Of a stretch of 64,000 bases of DNA, positions 52,710 to 60,940 are shown piece by piece. This stretch comes from Halopiger xanaduensis SH-6. Lineage in GTDB: Archaea > Halobacteriota > Halobacteria > Halobacteriales > Natrialbaceae. Every line of letters starts with the position of its first letter. Within the stretch, counting starts at the first letter, position 1. The stretch is from assembly GCF_000217715.1 (NCBI RefSeq), contig NC_015658.1, forward strand, positions 62,001 to 126,000, read 5' to 3'. Both the position numbers and the translations under genes were made by a program. The notes under the pieces are model-generated. The model was given only the letters and a program-made list of their open reading frames with translations. It was not told where the DNA came from and ran no database searches.

Positions 52710-54260
52710 ATGACAGTGCCTGACACGGACCGGTTCGACATCCGCGAGTACGGCGCGATCAGCGACTCGGACGATCCCGCGACCGACGCGATCCAGACGG
52801 CGCTCGACGAGTGCGCCGAGACCGGCGGGACCGTGTACGTTCCGGCCGGCCGGTTCCGCACGGGCCCGCTTCGGATCGGCGATCGAACGACGCTCCATCT
52901 GGATCCCGGCGCGACGCTGACGTTCGTCGGCGACTACGACGCGTTCCCCACGGTAGAAAGCCGGTGGGAGGGCTGGAACCAGTACGGCTTTCACCCCTGT
53001 CTGTGGGTTACCGACGCCGAGAACGTCGAGATCAGCGGCCGCGGCACGATCGACGGCAACGGGCAGTACTGGTGGCAGTTCTACGGCGCCGACGACGACG
53101 AACTCCCCGAGGGCCTGCGCGAGCGCCTCGCGGAGTTCAACGGGAAAAACGACAAGGCGGACGACGTCAGCTCCTTCACGCTCCGCCCGCCGCTGTTCCA
53201 GATTTCCGAGTCCGAGAACGTCACCGTCTCGGGCGTCACCCTCCAGAACTCGCCGTTCTGGAACACGCACGTCGTCTACTCCGAGAACGTGACGATCTCC
53301 GACGTCAACGTCCTCAATCCCGCGGAGGGCGCGCCCAACGGCGACGGGATCGACATCGACTCCTCGCGGTACGTCCGGATCAGCGACGCGTACATCAACG
53401 CCGGCGACGACGCGATCTGCATCAAGTCCGGGAAGAACGCTGAGGGCCGCGAGGTCGGTGAACCCGCCTCGCAGATCACCGTCACGAACTGCACCGTCGA
53501 GGCCGGCCACGGCGGCGTCGTCATCGGCAGCGAGATGTCCGGCGACGTCCGCGACGTCGCGGTCACCAACTGCACCTTCACCGACACCGACCGCGGCGTC
53601 CGAATCAAGACCCAGCGCGACCGCGGCGGCGTCGTTGAGGACCTCCGGTTCGACAACATCGTCATGCGGCGAATCGCCTCCCCGTTCACCATCAACGGCT
53701 ACTACTTCACCCCGCTGGACAGCGAGCCCGAACCGGTCGACGAGGGGACGCCGATGGTCCGCAACGTCACATTCAGCAATATCACCGCCCGCAACGTCGA
53801 GACGGCCGGCTTCTTCGCCGGGCTCCCCGAGCAGTACTTCGAGGGCATCGAGTTCGACAACGTCCGGATCGACGCAACGCGGCCGCTCGACGCGACTGAC
53901 CTCGACCCCGCAATGGCTTCGGGCTACGAGCAGACCCACGGGCTGTTCTGCAAGTCGATTGCCGACATCTCCTTCAACGACGTCCGTATCCGGACGGCCG
54001 ACGGCCCGGCGATGCGGTTCGTCGACACCGAGTCGGTCACCGTCGACGGCCTGCAGGTTCCGGACGATCAGGACGCGCCGATCGTCTCCCTCGAGAACGT
54101 CGATCGAACGCGAATCCGCGGCTGTGCGCCCGACGGCGAGTCGCCGTTCGTGCGGGCGACCGGCGAGACCGGAAGGATCGAACTCGCGGGTAACTACGGC
54201 GACCTAGCCGAGGACGTCGAGATCGACGAAGAAAGCGACGCGACGCTCGAGTCGTTCTGA
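52710..54260 (+). CDS. GH28 family polygalacturonase-like enzyme, cytosolic
   Basis: Right-handed beta-helix hydrolase of 516 aa with the four GH28 motifs: NGD (210-212, with PNGDGID), DD (233-234, AGDDAI), GHG (266-268) and RIK (298-300). It hydrolyses galacturonic-acid polymers or oligomers, or related rhamnogalacturonan. No signal peptide or twin arginine is seen (N-terminus MTVPDTDRFDIREYG), so it should work on imported oligosaccharides. CAACGTTTATG around 52675-52685 serves as the TATA region for the ATG at 52710. It follows the ThDP gene by 60 bp. Exo-acting on oligogalacturonides is likely for a cytosolic GH28 (inference). Confidence 0.9.
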   Translation: MTVPDTDRFDIREYGAISDSDDPATDAIQTALDECAETGGTVYVPAGRFRTGPLRIGDRTTLHLDPGATLTFVGDYDAFPTVESRWEGWNQYGFHPCLWVTDAENVEISGRGTIDGNGQYWWQFYGADDDELPEGLRERLAEFNGKNDKADDVSSFTLRPPLFQISESENVTVSGVTLQNSPFWNTHVVYSENVTISDVNVLNPAEGAPNGDGIDIDSSRYVRISDAYINAGDDAICIKSGKNAEGREVGEPASQITVTNCTVEAGHGGVVIGSEMSGDVRDVAVTNCTFTDTDRGVRIKTQRDRGGVVEDLRFDNIVMRRIASPFTINGYYFTPLDSEPEPVDEGTPMVRNVTFSNITARNVETAGFFAGLPEQYFEGIEFDNVRIDATRPLDATDLDPAMASGYEQTHGLFCKSIADISFNDVRIRTADGPAMRFVDTESVTVDGLQVPDDQDAPIVSLENVDRTRIRGCAPDGESPFVRATGETGRIELAGNYGDLAEDVEIDEESDATLESF

Positions 54261-54289
54261 TCACGACCCGCACTCGAAGGTGTCGCGCG

Positions 54290-55279
54290 TTAGGTGTGGT
54301 CCTGCAGCTCCCGCACTTCGTCCACGTCGACCGGTCGACCCAGCTCCGCCGACGCGTACGACGCGAGAACGACTTCCACGGCTTTACGGGCGTCCCGACT
54401 GTTGACGATCGGCTCCCTGTCCTCTCTGATCGCCTCGATGAAGTCTCGAACCTGTCCCTCGAGCCCCGTTCCCGTCGGCGGCTCGATCAGGTCCGGCTCG
54501 ACTTCCTCGTCCTCGAGGACGAACGTTCCGGAGTTGTACGATCCCTTCGTCCCGTTTAGTTCGACGCGGTCCTCGCCGCCGCGGACGGCGGTCGTCGCCT
54601 CGATGACGCCGCGCGCGCCGTTTTTGCACTCGAGGGAGACGACCGCGAGGTCCTCGCACTCCATCTCGTGGGCGACCGTTTCAGTTTCGGCAGAGACGCG
54701 CTCGATGCCGCCGGTCAGCCAGTCGAGCAGATCGACGAAGTGGATCGCCTGCTGGATGAGGGCGCCGCCGTCGAGGTCCCGCTGCCCGTGCCAGTGGTCG
54801 TCGTAGTAGCTCTGGGGGCGGTACCACTTCACGGTCGTATCGGCGAGGATCAGGTCGCCGAATCGACCTTCTTCGACCCACCGGCGAGCGGTCCACCGCT
54901 CCGGCGTGAACCGCCGCTGGAAGATCCCGCCGAGTCGAACGCCGTTGCGATCGGCCGCCTCGATCATCTCGTCGACGCGGTCGATGTACACGTCCAGCGG
55001 CTTCTCGCAGAGGACGTGGAGTCCGGCCTCGGCGGCGTCGACCGCGATCTCGGCGTGGGTTCCCGACGGCGTACAGATGCTGACGGCGTCCAACTCTTCG
55101 GCCTCGAACATCTCTCGATGGTCGGTGTAGCCGGTCGCGTCGTACTCGTCCGCGAACGGTGCGATCGATTCTTCGCTGCGCGCCGTGCCGGCGACGACTT
55201 CTGCGCCGTCGATCGATTCGACGGCTGCCGCATGGTTACTCCCGAATCCCGACGCACCGACGATTCCGTACTCGAGCAT
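54290..55279 (-). CDS. Gfo/Idh/MocA family sugar oxidoreductase (copy 3)
   Basis: Dehydrogenase-type protein of 329 aa: Rossmann GIVGASGFGSNHAA, EKP motif (CEKPLDV) near residue 95-97, and a substrate domain with HGQRDLDGGALIQQAIHFVDLLDW. Long stretches match 23130-24137 (GGIFQRRF, GTGLEGQVRDFIEAIREDREP), so it is a recent paralogue. A minus-strand TATA (AAAATTAAAG, about 55302-55311) fits the ATG at 55279. Converges with the GH28 gene (29 bp). An oxidoreductase acting on uronate-type substrates is possible, given the context. Confidence 0.86.
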   Translation of the reverse strand: MLEYGIVGASGFGSNHAAAVESIDGAEVVAGTARSEESIAPFADEYDATGYTDHREMFEAEELDAVSICTPSGTHAEIAVDAAEAGLHVLCEKPLDVYIDRVDEMIEAADRNGVRLGGIFQRRFTPERWTARRWVEEGRFGDLILADTTVKWYRPQSYYDDHWHGQRDLDGGALIQQAIHFVDLLDWLTGGIERVSAETETVAHEMECEDLAVVSLECKNGARGVIEATTAVRGGEDRVELNGTKGSYNSGTFVLEDEEVEPDLIEPPTGTGLEGQVRDFIEAIREDREPIVNSRDARKAVEVVLASYASAELGRPVDVDEVRELQDHT

Positions 55280-55425
55280 ACGATAGGCAACAGTTCGCTC
55301 GTACTTTAATTTTCGTCGGCACGCTGGGATTACGGTTCGTGTCTCAAGTGATGGTGTCTCGAGCGACAGCGGCTCACGGGCACACGATGTCAAGTTTTAT
55401 TCCGGCGGCCGTGCCACTACTCCCC

Positions 55426-55860
55426 ATGGAGTCGTTCGAAGCCGACGACGGACACGTCATCGTCCGTCTCGACCGCGGCGATCTCGCACTGGAATCGATC
55501 GAAACCGCCTGCGACGAGCACGACGTCGACACCGGCGCCGTCGTCACCGGCATCGGCACCTTCAGCAACCTGAACATCCACTACGTCGACCGCACCGATC
55601 TGCCCGACGACCAGGCGGACCGGAACGTCGACCTGCAACTCGAGGGCGCCTGGGAGGTGACCGACATCAACGGCGTGATCGCCGACGGCGAACCGCACCT
55701 CCACGTGACGGCGTTCGACGGCGAGCGCACGGTCGGCGGCCATCTCGAGGACGGCTGCGAGATCAACGTCCTCGGCGAAGTGACGATCCGAAAGATCGAC
55801 GGGCTCGAATTAGAACGTCGACCTGGCGAGCGGAACGTCTCACAGCTCCGGCAGCGGTAG
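55426..55860 (+). CDS. PPC/DUF296 domain protein
   Basis: Protein of 144 aa that matches the PPC (DUF296) trimeric fold in outline: a strand-rich N-terminus VIVRLDRGD, the stretch GAVVTGIGTFSNL, HLHVTAF, and GGHLEDGCEI. Such domains occur in archaea as stand-alone proteins of unknown role and in plants as part of AT-hook DNA-binding proteins. TTTTATTCC (about 55394-55402) provides the TATA region for a leaderless ATG at 55426. It faces the minus-strand F420-reductase-like gene (16 bp apart). Function unknown. Confidence 0.8.
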   Translation: MESFEADDGHVIVRLDRGDLALESIETACDEHDVDTGAVVTGIGTFSNLNIHYVDRTDLPDDQADRNVDLQLEGAWEVTDINGVIADGEPHLHVTAFDGERTVGGHLEDGCEINVLGEVTIRKIDGLELERRPGERNVSQLRQR

Positions 55861-55876
55861 GTCTGACACACGACAC

Positions 55877-56572
55877 CTAGTGGAACGTCACGCAGACGTT
55901 CTCCATGTCGTCGTTGTACCGCGCGAGGTTAATCAATAGCGGCGTCAACGCCTCGACCTCGGTCGCGTTGGTGAGTGGACCGACGTCGAGCGGGCGGAGG
56001 CCGCGGATCGAGTCCGCGATCGTCGCGACCGTCTCCTTGGCGTCCTCGTCGTCGCCGAGCAGCAGCGTGTCCGTCTCGATCTCTACGTCCAGATCGGCGA
56101 GTCGTTCGCCCGAGAGATTCGTGAACGCGCCGACGACGGGGACGTCGTCCGGCGCGACGTCGGCGATCATCTCGATAACGCTGCCCGCCGACGGCGGGTG
56201 GTAGTGGAGGCCGTCCTCGTCGCGCTGCATGCCGACCGCGGGACTAACGAGGATCGTTTCGTCGTCGAGTCCCGGTGCGATGGTTTCGACGGTCTCGTCG
56301 GCGTAGTACGGCGGAATCGAGAGCACGACGACGTCCGCATCGGCCGCGGCGTCGACGTTTTCGGCCGCCCCGAGGTGCGGTTCGACGCCGCGGTCGCGCA
56401 GTCGGGATCGGTAGTCCTCGGCCGCCTCGCTGGCCTTTCGCTCGTCGCGCGAACCGATCGTCAGCGCGTAGTCCGAATCGCGTCCCAACCGAAGCGCGAG
56501 CGCTCGGCCGATCTCTCCGGTACCGCCCAGGAGTGCGATCTCCGTCTCGGTAGTCGTAGCGTTGGTCGTCAT
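55877..56572 (-). CDS. F420:NADP-oxidoreductase-like protein
   Basis: Protein of 231 aa with the compact Rossmann fold of coenzyme F420-dependent NADP reductases: LLGGTGEIGRALALRLG at the N-terminus, GSRDERKASEAA (NADP-ribose phosphate-binding region) and VVLSIPP. The C-terminal part with TNATEVEALTPLLIN is also typical. It transfers hydride between NADPH and F420. It lies 10 bp from the end of the enolase-superfamily gene on the same strand (downstream of it), so the two are probably co-transcribed. Two LLM-type proteins, some of which are F420-dependent, flank this cluster at 47 and 59 kb. Confidence 0.82.
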   Translation of the reverse strand: MTTNATTTETEIALLGGTGEIGRALALRLGRDSDYALTIGSRDERKASEAAEDYRSRLRDRGVEPHLGAAENVDAAADADVVVLSIPPYYADETVETIAPGLDDETILVSPAVGMQRDEDGLHYHPPSAGSVIEMIADVAPDDVPVVGAFTNLSGERLADLDVEIETDTLLLGDDEDAKETVATIADSIRGLRPLDVGPLTNATEVEALTPLLINLARYNDDMENVCVTFH

Positions 56573-56582
56573 CGGTGGATTG

Positions 56583-57827
56583 TCAGGCGTCGTCGTAGTG
56601 GAATTCGGTCCAGGGGCCGTCCCTGAACGGGTACTGTTCGATCACGTCCTCGTTTAGCTCGACGCCGAGGCCGGGCTCGTCGGACACCGACAGCACGCCG
56701 CCGGTGATGTCGGGCTGTCCCTCGATCAGATCGAACGCGAGATCGAACGGGTACATCCCGGGATCCACCTCGGTGTCGAACAGCGGATCGTCCTCGAAGA
56801 CGGGGTACTCCACGAGCGTCGCCTCCGGGGCCGCCGCGACGAGGTGCGCGTTCGCGGCGAGGCCGATCCACGTCCCGAAGTTGTGCGGGACGAACTCGAG
56901 GTCGTCCCGGCCCGCGCAGAGTTCTACCGCCTCCCGGCAGCCGGTAAAGCCCTCGTGGTGGCGGACGTCGCCCTGCAGGAAGTCCACGGCGCCGGTTTCG
57001 CCGAGCGCGACCAATCCTGCGGCCGACTCCTCGCTTTCGCCGCCCGCGAGCGGCGCACCGGTCGCGGCGAGGTCGACGTACCCCTCGTGGTCGTCGGGCT
57101 CGACCGGTTCCTCGATCCAGTAGGCGTCGTGCTCGTCGGCGTGGACGACCAGATCGCGGACCGTCTCGCGGTCGTAGCCCTCGCGGAGTTTCCACCAGGT
57201 GTGGACGTCGAGCATGATCTCGATGTCGTCGACGCCCTCGGCGAGCCGTTCGACGGTTTCGCGGTCGCCCTCGGGACCGATTCCGGGGCGGTACTTGTAG
57301 CCGAAAAAGCCCAGTTCCTCGAGCACCTGCGCCTGCTCGACGTAGCCGTCGGGCTCCATGTACATCCCCGCGCTGGCGTAGAGGTCGAGTTCGGTCGTCG
57401 GCGTCGAGTCGTATTCGTCCGCGAGCAGCTCGTACACCGGCGCGCCGCGGCGCTTCCCCGCAATATCGTACAGCGCGACGTCGATCGCCGAGATCGCCTC
57501 GATCAGATCGCCGTCGGGAACGTCGCTCCCGCGGAGCAGGTCGTGGGCCGCTGCGATTTCGTCTATCGTTTCGCCCTCGAGCGCGTCGGCGACGGGTCCC
57601 TCAACGACGTCGGCAAACGTTCCCTGCGAGTCGCCCTCGAAGTACTCGGTCATGGCGGAACTGCTCGCGCCGGCCGTTGCGATTCCCCGCAGGCCGTCCC
57701 TGGTTTCGACGACGACCAGCACGACGTCTCGTTTCCGAAGCCGTCGCACGCCGCCGTGGAACGGCCGCTCCTGTACCGGGTCGATCGGCGACGAGAGGGC
57801 GTAGCCTCTCACTGCTGCGATCTCCAT
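56583..57827 (-). CDS. Enolase-superfamily sugar-acid dehydratase, KxR type
   Basis: Enolase-superfamily enzyme of 414 aa. Active-site pattern: Lys178 and Arg180 (GYKYRPG), Asp207 and His209 (LDVHTWW), Glu239/Glu240 (WIEEP), Glu264 (GGESEES), and His315 (VPHNFGTW). The KxR pair and the DVH metal ligand distinguish it from the other three superfamily members. It probably dehydrates or isomerises a sugar acid; I cannot name the substrate. First gene of a two-gene minus unit with the F420-reductase-like gene. GATTTATACTG (minus, about 57848-57858) is the TATA region for the ATG at 57827. Confidence 0.82.
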   Translation of the reverse strand: MEIAAVRGYALSSPIDPVQERPFHGGVRRLRKRDVVLVVVETRDGLRGIATAGASSSAMTEYFEGDSQGTFADVVEGPVADALEGETIDEIAAAHDLLRGSDVPDGDLIEAISAIDVALYDIAGKRRGAPVYELLADEYDSTPTTELDLYASAGMYMEPDGYVEQAQVLEELGFFGYKYRPGIGPEGDRETVERLAEGVDDIEIMLDVHTWWKLREGYDRETVRDLVVHADEHDAYWIEEPVEPDDHEGYVDLAATGAPLAGGESEESAAGLVALGETGAVDFLQGDVRHHEGFTGCREAVELCAGRDDLEFVPHNFGTWIGLAANAHLVAAAPEATLVEYPVFEDDPLFDTEVDPGMYPFDLAFDLIEGQPDITGGVLSVSDEPGLGVELNEDVIEQYPFRDGPWTEFHYDDA

Positions 57828-57912
57828 ACCGAAGCCATCCGCATCTATCAGTATAAATCATGCGAGCAGCGTCAAGAATCGTCCGGATCTACGAGGCGAC
57901 GAGAGACTACCT

Positions 57913-58680
57913 CTACGAGAACTTCGTGTTGAGTTCGATCACGTTCGCGGCGCGCTGGACGTAGTCCGAGAGTTCGCCGTGGAGGCGCTCGTCGGTAAAC
58001 CGGCTCGAGGGGCCGGAGACGCTGATCGCACCCAGCACCTTCTCCCCCTTCCGAACGGGTGCGGCGACGCAGCGCAGGCCGTTGATGTTCTCCTCGTCGT
58101 CGATTCCGTAGCCGCGGTCGCGGATCGCCTCGAGGTCCTCGTAGAACTCCTCCGGGGTCGTGATCGTGTTGCGCGTCTGTGCGACGAACTCGGTCTCCGC
58201 GACGATCTCCTCGACGCGTTCGCGGGGGAGGTACGCGCAGATGGTCTTGCCGAGCGAGGTCGAGTAGATCGGCTGCTGCGTGCCGACGCTCGAGGCGGTT
58301 TCGACCGCGCCGTCCCCGGCCGCCTTGCAGAGGTACGACACCCGGTTGTGTTCCTCGATGCCGAACTGTGCGATCTCGCCGGTCTCTTCCGCAAGCGTCT
58401 CGACTTCGCTCCGAATGACGTCGTAGTTCCCGACCTGCTCGCGAACGTGCTGGGCCATCCCGAGGATCTGGAGACTGAGGCGATACTGGCCGTCTTCTCG
58501 GACGACGATTTCGAGTTCCTCGAGCGTCCCCAGATGACTGTGGATCGTACTCTTGGAGTGACCGAGCTCGTTCGCGATCTCCGTGACGCCGGCGCCGTTC
58601 TTCCGTTGCAGCGCATCGATTATGTTGAACGCGATCTGCACCGACCGGATCGTCCGGCCCGTTTCACGTTGTGGTACCAT
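57913..58680 (-). CDS. IclR family transcriptional regulator (copy 2)
   Basis: Regulator of 255 aa with a winged helix-turn-helix (about 15-70, GVTEIANELGHSKSTIHSHL) and a C-terminal effector domain (about 85-250, SLGKTICAYLPRERV, LGAISVSGPSSRF). Paralogue of the regulator at 2818. A minus-strand TATA (CTTATTAG, 58703-58710) fits a leaderless start at 58680, and a perfect 17-bp palindrome of the GTTCCC type lies only 3 bp further upstream, so this protein is the best candidate to bind the GTTCCC motif found elsewhere in the window (inference). Targets likely include the genes next to the other copies of the motif. Confidence 0.9.
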   Translation of the reverse strand: MVPQRETGRTIRSVQIAFNIIDALQRKNGAGVTEIANELGHSKSTIHSHLGTLEELEIVVREDGQYRLSLQILGMAQHVREQVGNYDVIRSEVETLAEETGEIAQFGIEEHNRVSYLCKAAGDGAVETASSVGTQQPIYSTSLGKTICAYLPRERVEEIVAETEFVAQTRNTITTPEEFYEDLEAIRDRGYGIDDEENINGLRCVAAPVRKGEKVLGAISVSGPSSRFTDERLHGELSDYVQRAANVIELNTKFS

Positions 58681-58713
58681 ATCTCAATGATTAATCGGAC
58701 TCCTAATAAGTTT

Positions 58714-58730
58714 GTTCCCGTTACGGGAAC
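58714..58730. promoter_or_regulatory. 17-bp palindrome GTTCCC-N5-GGGAAC (site D, IclR-2 promoter)
   Basis: GTTCCCGTTACGGGAAC has 8-bp perfect arms and sits directly upstream of the minus-strand TATA of the IclR-2 gene. The strongest member of the family and the one that suggests autoregulation. Confidence 0.7.
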
Positions 58731-58852
58731 TCGAACCGCGAGCAAACGGACCGTAGCGCTGCGCAACTCGAGGTAACCATCGGCGGCCGACACTCGTAAT
58801 CGATGCCGGTCGGTTTCGCGCATGCCGTCGAAAACTCGAAGCTTTCAATTAC

Positions 58853-58869
58853 GTTCTCGATAGGGGAAC
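58853..58869. promoter_or_regulatory. Degenerate 17-bp GTTCCC-type site
   Basis: GTTCTCGATAGGGGAAC differs from the GTTCCC-N5-GGGAAC pattern at one base. On the minus strand it is followed directly by a TATA-like TAATTGAA, in the same order as site D. Confidence 0.45.
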
Positions 58870-59323
58870 GAACCCCAACCGAGTCGAACGGAACCGGGTT
58901 CGCTCGGCCGCGTTCGAACTACCCGGTTAACGACCACCCCACCCGTTCTGTCACATTCTCCCGTTTATCGTTCGCCCTTCCCGAACGCCGAGTCACACAC
59001 CGTCACGCCGGCGTTTGGAGTAACACGGATGCCACCGATACACCCATATTTACAACTGTACGTTAGTAAATACAAGGCGCCGTGCGTACTCGATGAGTGA
59101 CCGATCGAACGACTGTGTTCGCCATGACCGGACGGCTCGTGGAGTCGACGGGATGACTATTCGAATCCTGTGGGGAACGCTCCCGTTTTCGAATCTGTGT
59201 CTCGGATCGACAACCGAACGAACGCGCTCGTGCTCGACCGCCGTTTTCCCTGGCCGTCGGAACTGTTGAGTGAGGTCGCCTTTCGACGCATGCAGTATTC
59301 CACACAACAGAAGATGTAAATAG

Positions 59324-59336
59324 GTGCTGATCGCAC
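59324..59336. promoter_or_regulatory. GTGC-N5-GCAC palindrome, LLM promoter (copy 2)
   Basis: GTGCTGATCGCAC, identical to that at 47313-47325. The shared segment runs from ATGTAA (59314) through CACTGTC (59340) and then diverges until the ATG. Confidence 0.6.
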
Positions 59337-59351
59337 TGTCCCATCGTACGT

Positions 59352-60338
59352 ATGAAATTCGGGATCTTCCCCGTCGAAGGCGGACAGTCGTGGGACGGCG
59401 TCGTCGAGCACTGTCAGCTCGCCGAGGACGTCGGCTTCGAATCCTGCTGGGTCAACGATCACCAGGCCACTGAAGGCGAGAACTACTGGCCGTCGCCGCT
59501 GACGCGGCTGACTAGCATCGGCACCGGCACCGAGGAGCTCGAGCTCGTCACGTCGGTGCTCATTCTGCCGCTCTACCACCCGCTGCACGTGGCACAGCGC
59601 GCGGCGATGCTCGACAACATCTCGAACGGGCGACTCACGCTCGGCGTGGGACTCGGCTACGTCGAGGAGGAGTTCGACGCGTTCGACGTGCCGATGGACG
59701 AGCGCGCCGGGCGAATGATCGAAGGGCTTCGCTTCCTCGACGAGTTCCTCTCGTCGGACGAGCCTATCACTTTCGACTGCCCGTTCTTCTCGGTCGAAGA
59801 CTGGCAGCCGCTGCCGCCGACGGTCCAGCAGCCCCGTCCTGACCTGTGGGTCGGCGGCTGGGGCGACAAACAGATCGCGCGCTCGGTGAAGTTCAGCGAC
59901 GCCTGGGTGCCCGGCGTCGTCGCCGACCTCGGAATCGTCGAAGATCGAAAGGAACAGCAGCGCGAACACATCGAGGACAGCGACCAGAGTTGGGAGGAAA
60001 TCGAGCACCCGCTGATGCGTGAAGCGGTCATCGCCGAAACTGAGGAAGAAGTGATGGAACGCAAGGAGTACGTCCACCGCACGTACATCGACGAGTACGG
60101 CGGCGAGTTCTCGCACCCGCTGATGACCGCCGACTCGGTCGAGGACTTCGAAGAACTGGCCGACGACCGGTTCATCTACGGGACGCCCGAGCAGATCGTC
60201 GAGCAGATCGAGTCGATGCAGGAGCGGTTCCCGCTGGACCACCTCGCGCTCCGATTCCACCACTCCGGGATGCCCAAGGACCTCGTCGAGGATCAGATCC
60301 GGCTGTTCGGCGAGGAAGTCATCCCCGAGTTCGAGTAG
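59352..60338 (+). CDS. Luciferase-like monooxygenase family (LLM) oxidoreductase, copy 2
   Basis: LLM-class protein of 328 aa, nearly identical to copy 1 at 47342: five substitutions (in GENYW, DQSWEE and ESMQERF stretches) and two fewer N-terminal residues. Silent positions differ much more, so selection holds the protein constant. It starts with MKFGIFPVEG. Its promoter is partly shared with copy 1. The 3' flank diverges right after the stop codon. Function unknown; it lies beside the second IclR regulator and the CUT1-type importer. Confidence 0.88.
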   Translation: MKFGIFPVEGGQSWDGVVEHCQLAEDVGFESCWVNDHQATEGENYWPSPLTRLTSIGTGTEELELVTSVLILPLYHPLHVAQRAAMLDNISNGRLTLGVGLGYVEEEFDAFDVPMDERAGRMIEGLRFLDEFLSSDEPITFDCPFFSVEDWQPLPPTVQQPRPDLWVGGWGDKQIARSVKFSDAWVPGVVADLGIVEDRKEQQREHIEDSDQSWEEIEHPLMREAVIAETEEEVMERKEYVHRTYIDEYGGEFSHPLMTADSVEDFEELADDRFIYGTPEQIVEQIESMQERFPLDHLALRFHHSGMPKDLVEDQIRLFGEEVIPEFE

Positions 60339-60940
60339 CGCCGCACTCGCGGCCTCGGCACGATTTCGGGTATTCGTCGCCTGTCCGTTACGCGTCGTCC
60401 GAACGGCACGATCGATTCTCGCAGCTGCGCACCGCGTCCTGTTGGACGGCTGGGTTCGTCGGTGCCAGTCGCTGACGCTCTTTCGACCGTCCCGTACCGC
60501 TGTGCCGACCGATCCCCGACGACGAACCCGACCGTCCGTCACGAGTGCGAGTACTCGTCATCCTCTCGGCGCCTCGCGCCACCTTGCGTCGACTCTCAAC
60601 TGTTCATCCCACTCTCGAGAACGCACCACGACGAGAACTCCGTTCGTCTCCGTGTCCGGCGAGAGCGGACTTTCCGGTTTCAGATGTAGACAAACGCAAA
60701 TTTCTACGCCGTATCGCTGGTGCGAACGCGTACTTATAGAACAGATTTAGCTGTTCGTTATTTTGAGACGGCCGATGCTGTCGTGCACGAATACGACTAT
60801 CGTCCATTCGGTAACGCCGGATACGTAGAATATACTGAGTAATAAATGGTTGATGATCGATAGTGTAAATCGAAAGACAGCGTCGCATCTATAATGAACA
60901 AAAGGCAATATTTATATAATGGTCTACTCATTTACCGCTC
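60339..60940. other. Intergenic region before the CUT1 importer
   Basis: About 600 bp between the LLM gene and the CUT1 binding-protein gene. No coding frame fits. The last 60 bp are AT-rich; TTTATATA (60911-60918) lies 23-30 bp before the ATG at 60941 and is its TATA box. Confidence 0.5.

Larger units (their letters stand above)
58681..59323. other. Intergenic region between the IclR-2 and second LLM genes
   Basis: About 640 bp, no accepted gene. Besides the perfect palindrome at 58714-58730 it holds a near-perfect copy at 58853-58869 and a half-site at 59162-59178. GTAATTGAAAG next to the second copy (minus strand) could be a further TATA for the IclR gene. No transcript is obvious in the rest. 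Confidence 0.45.
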
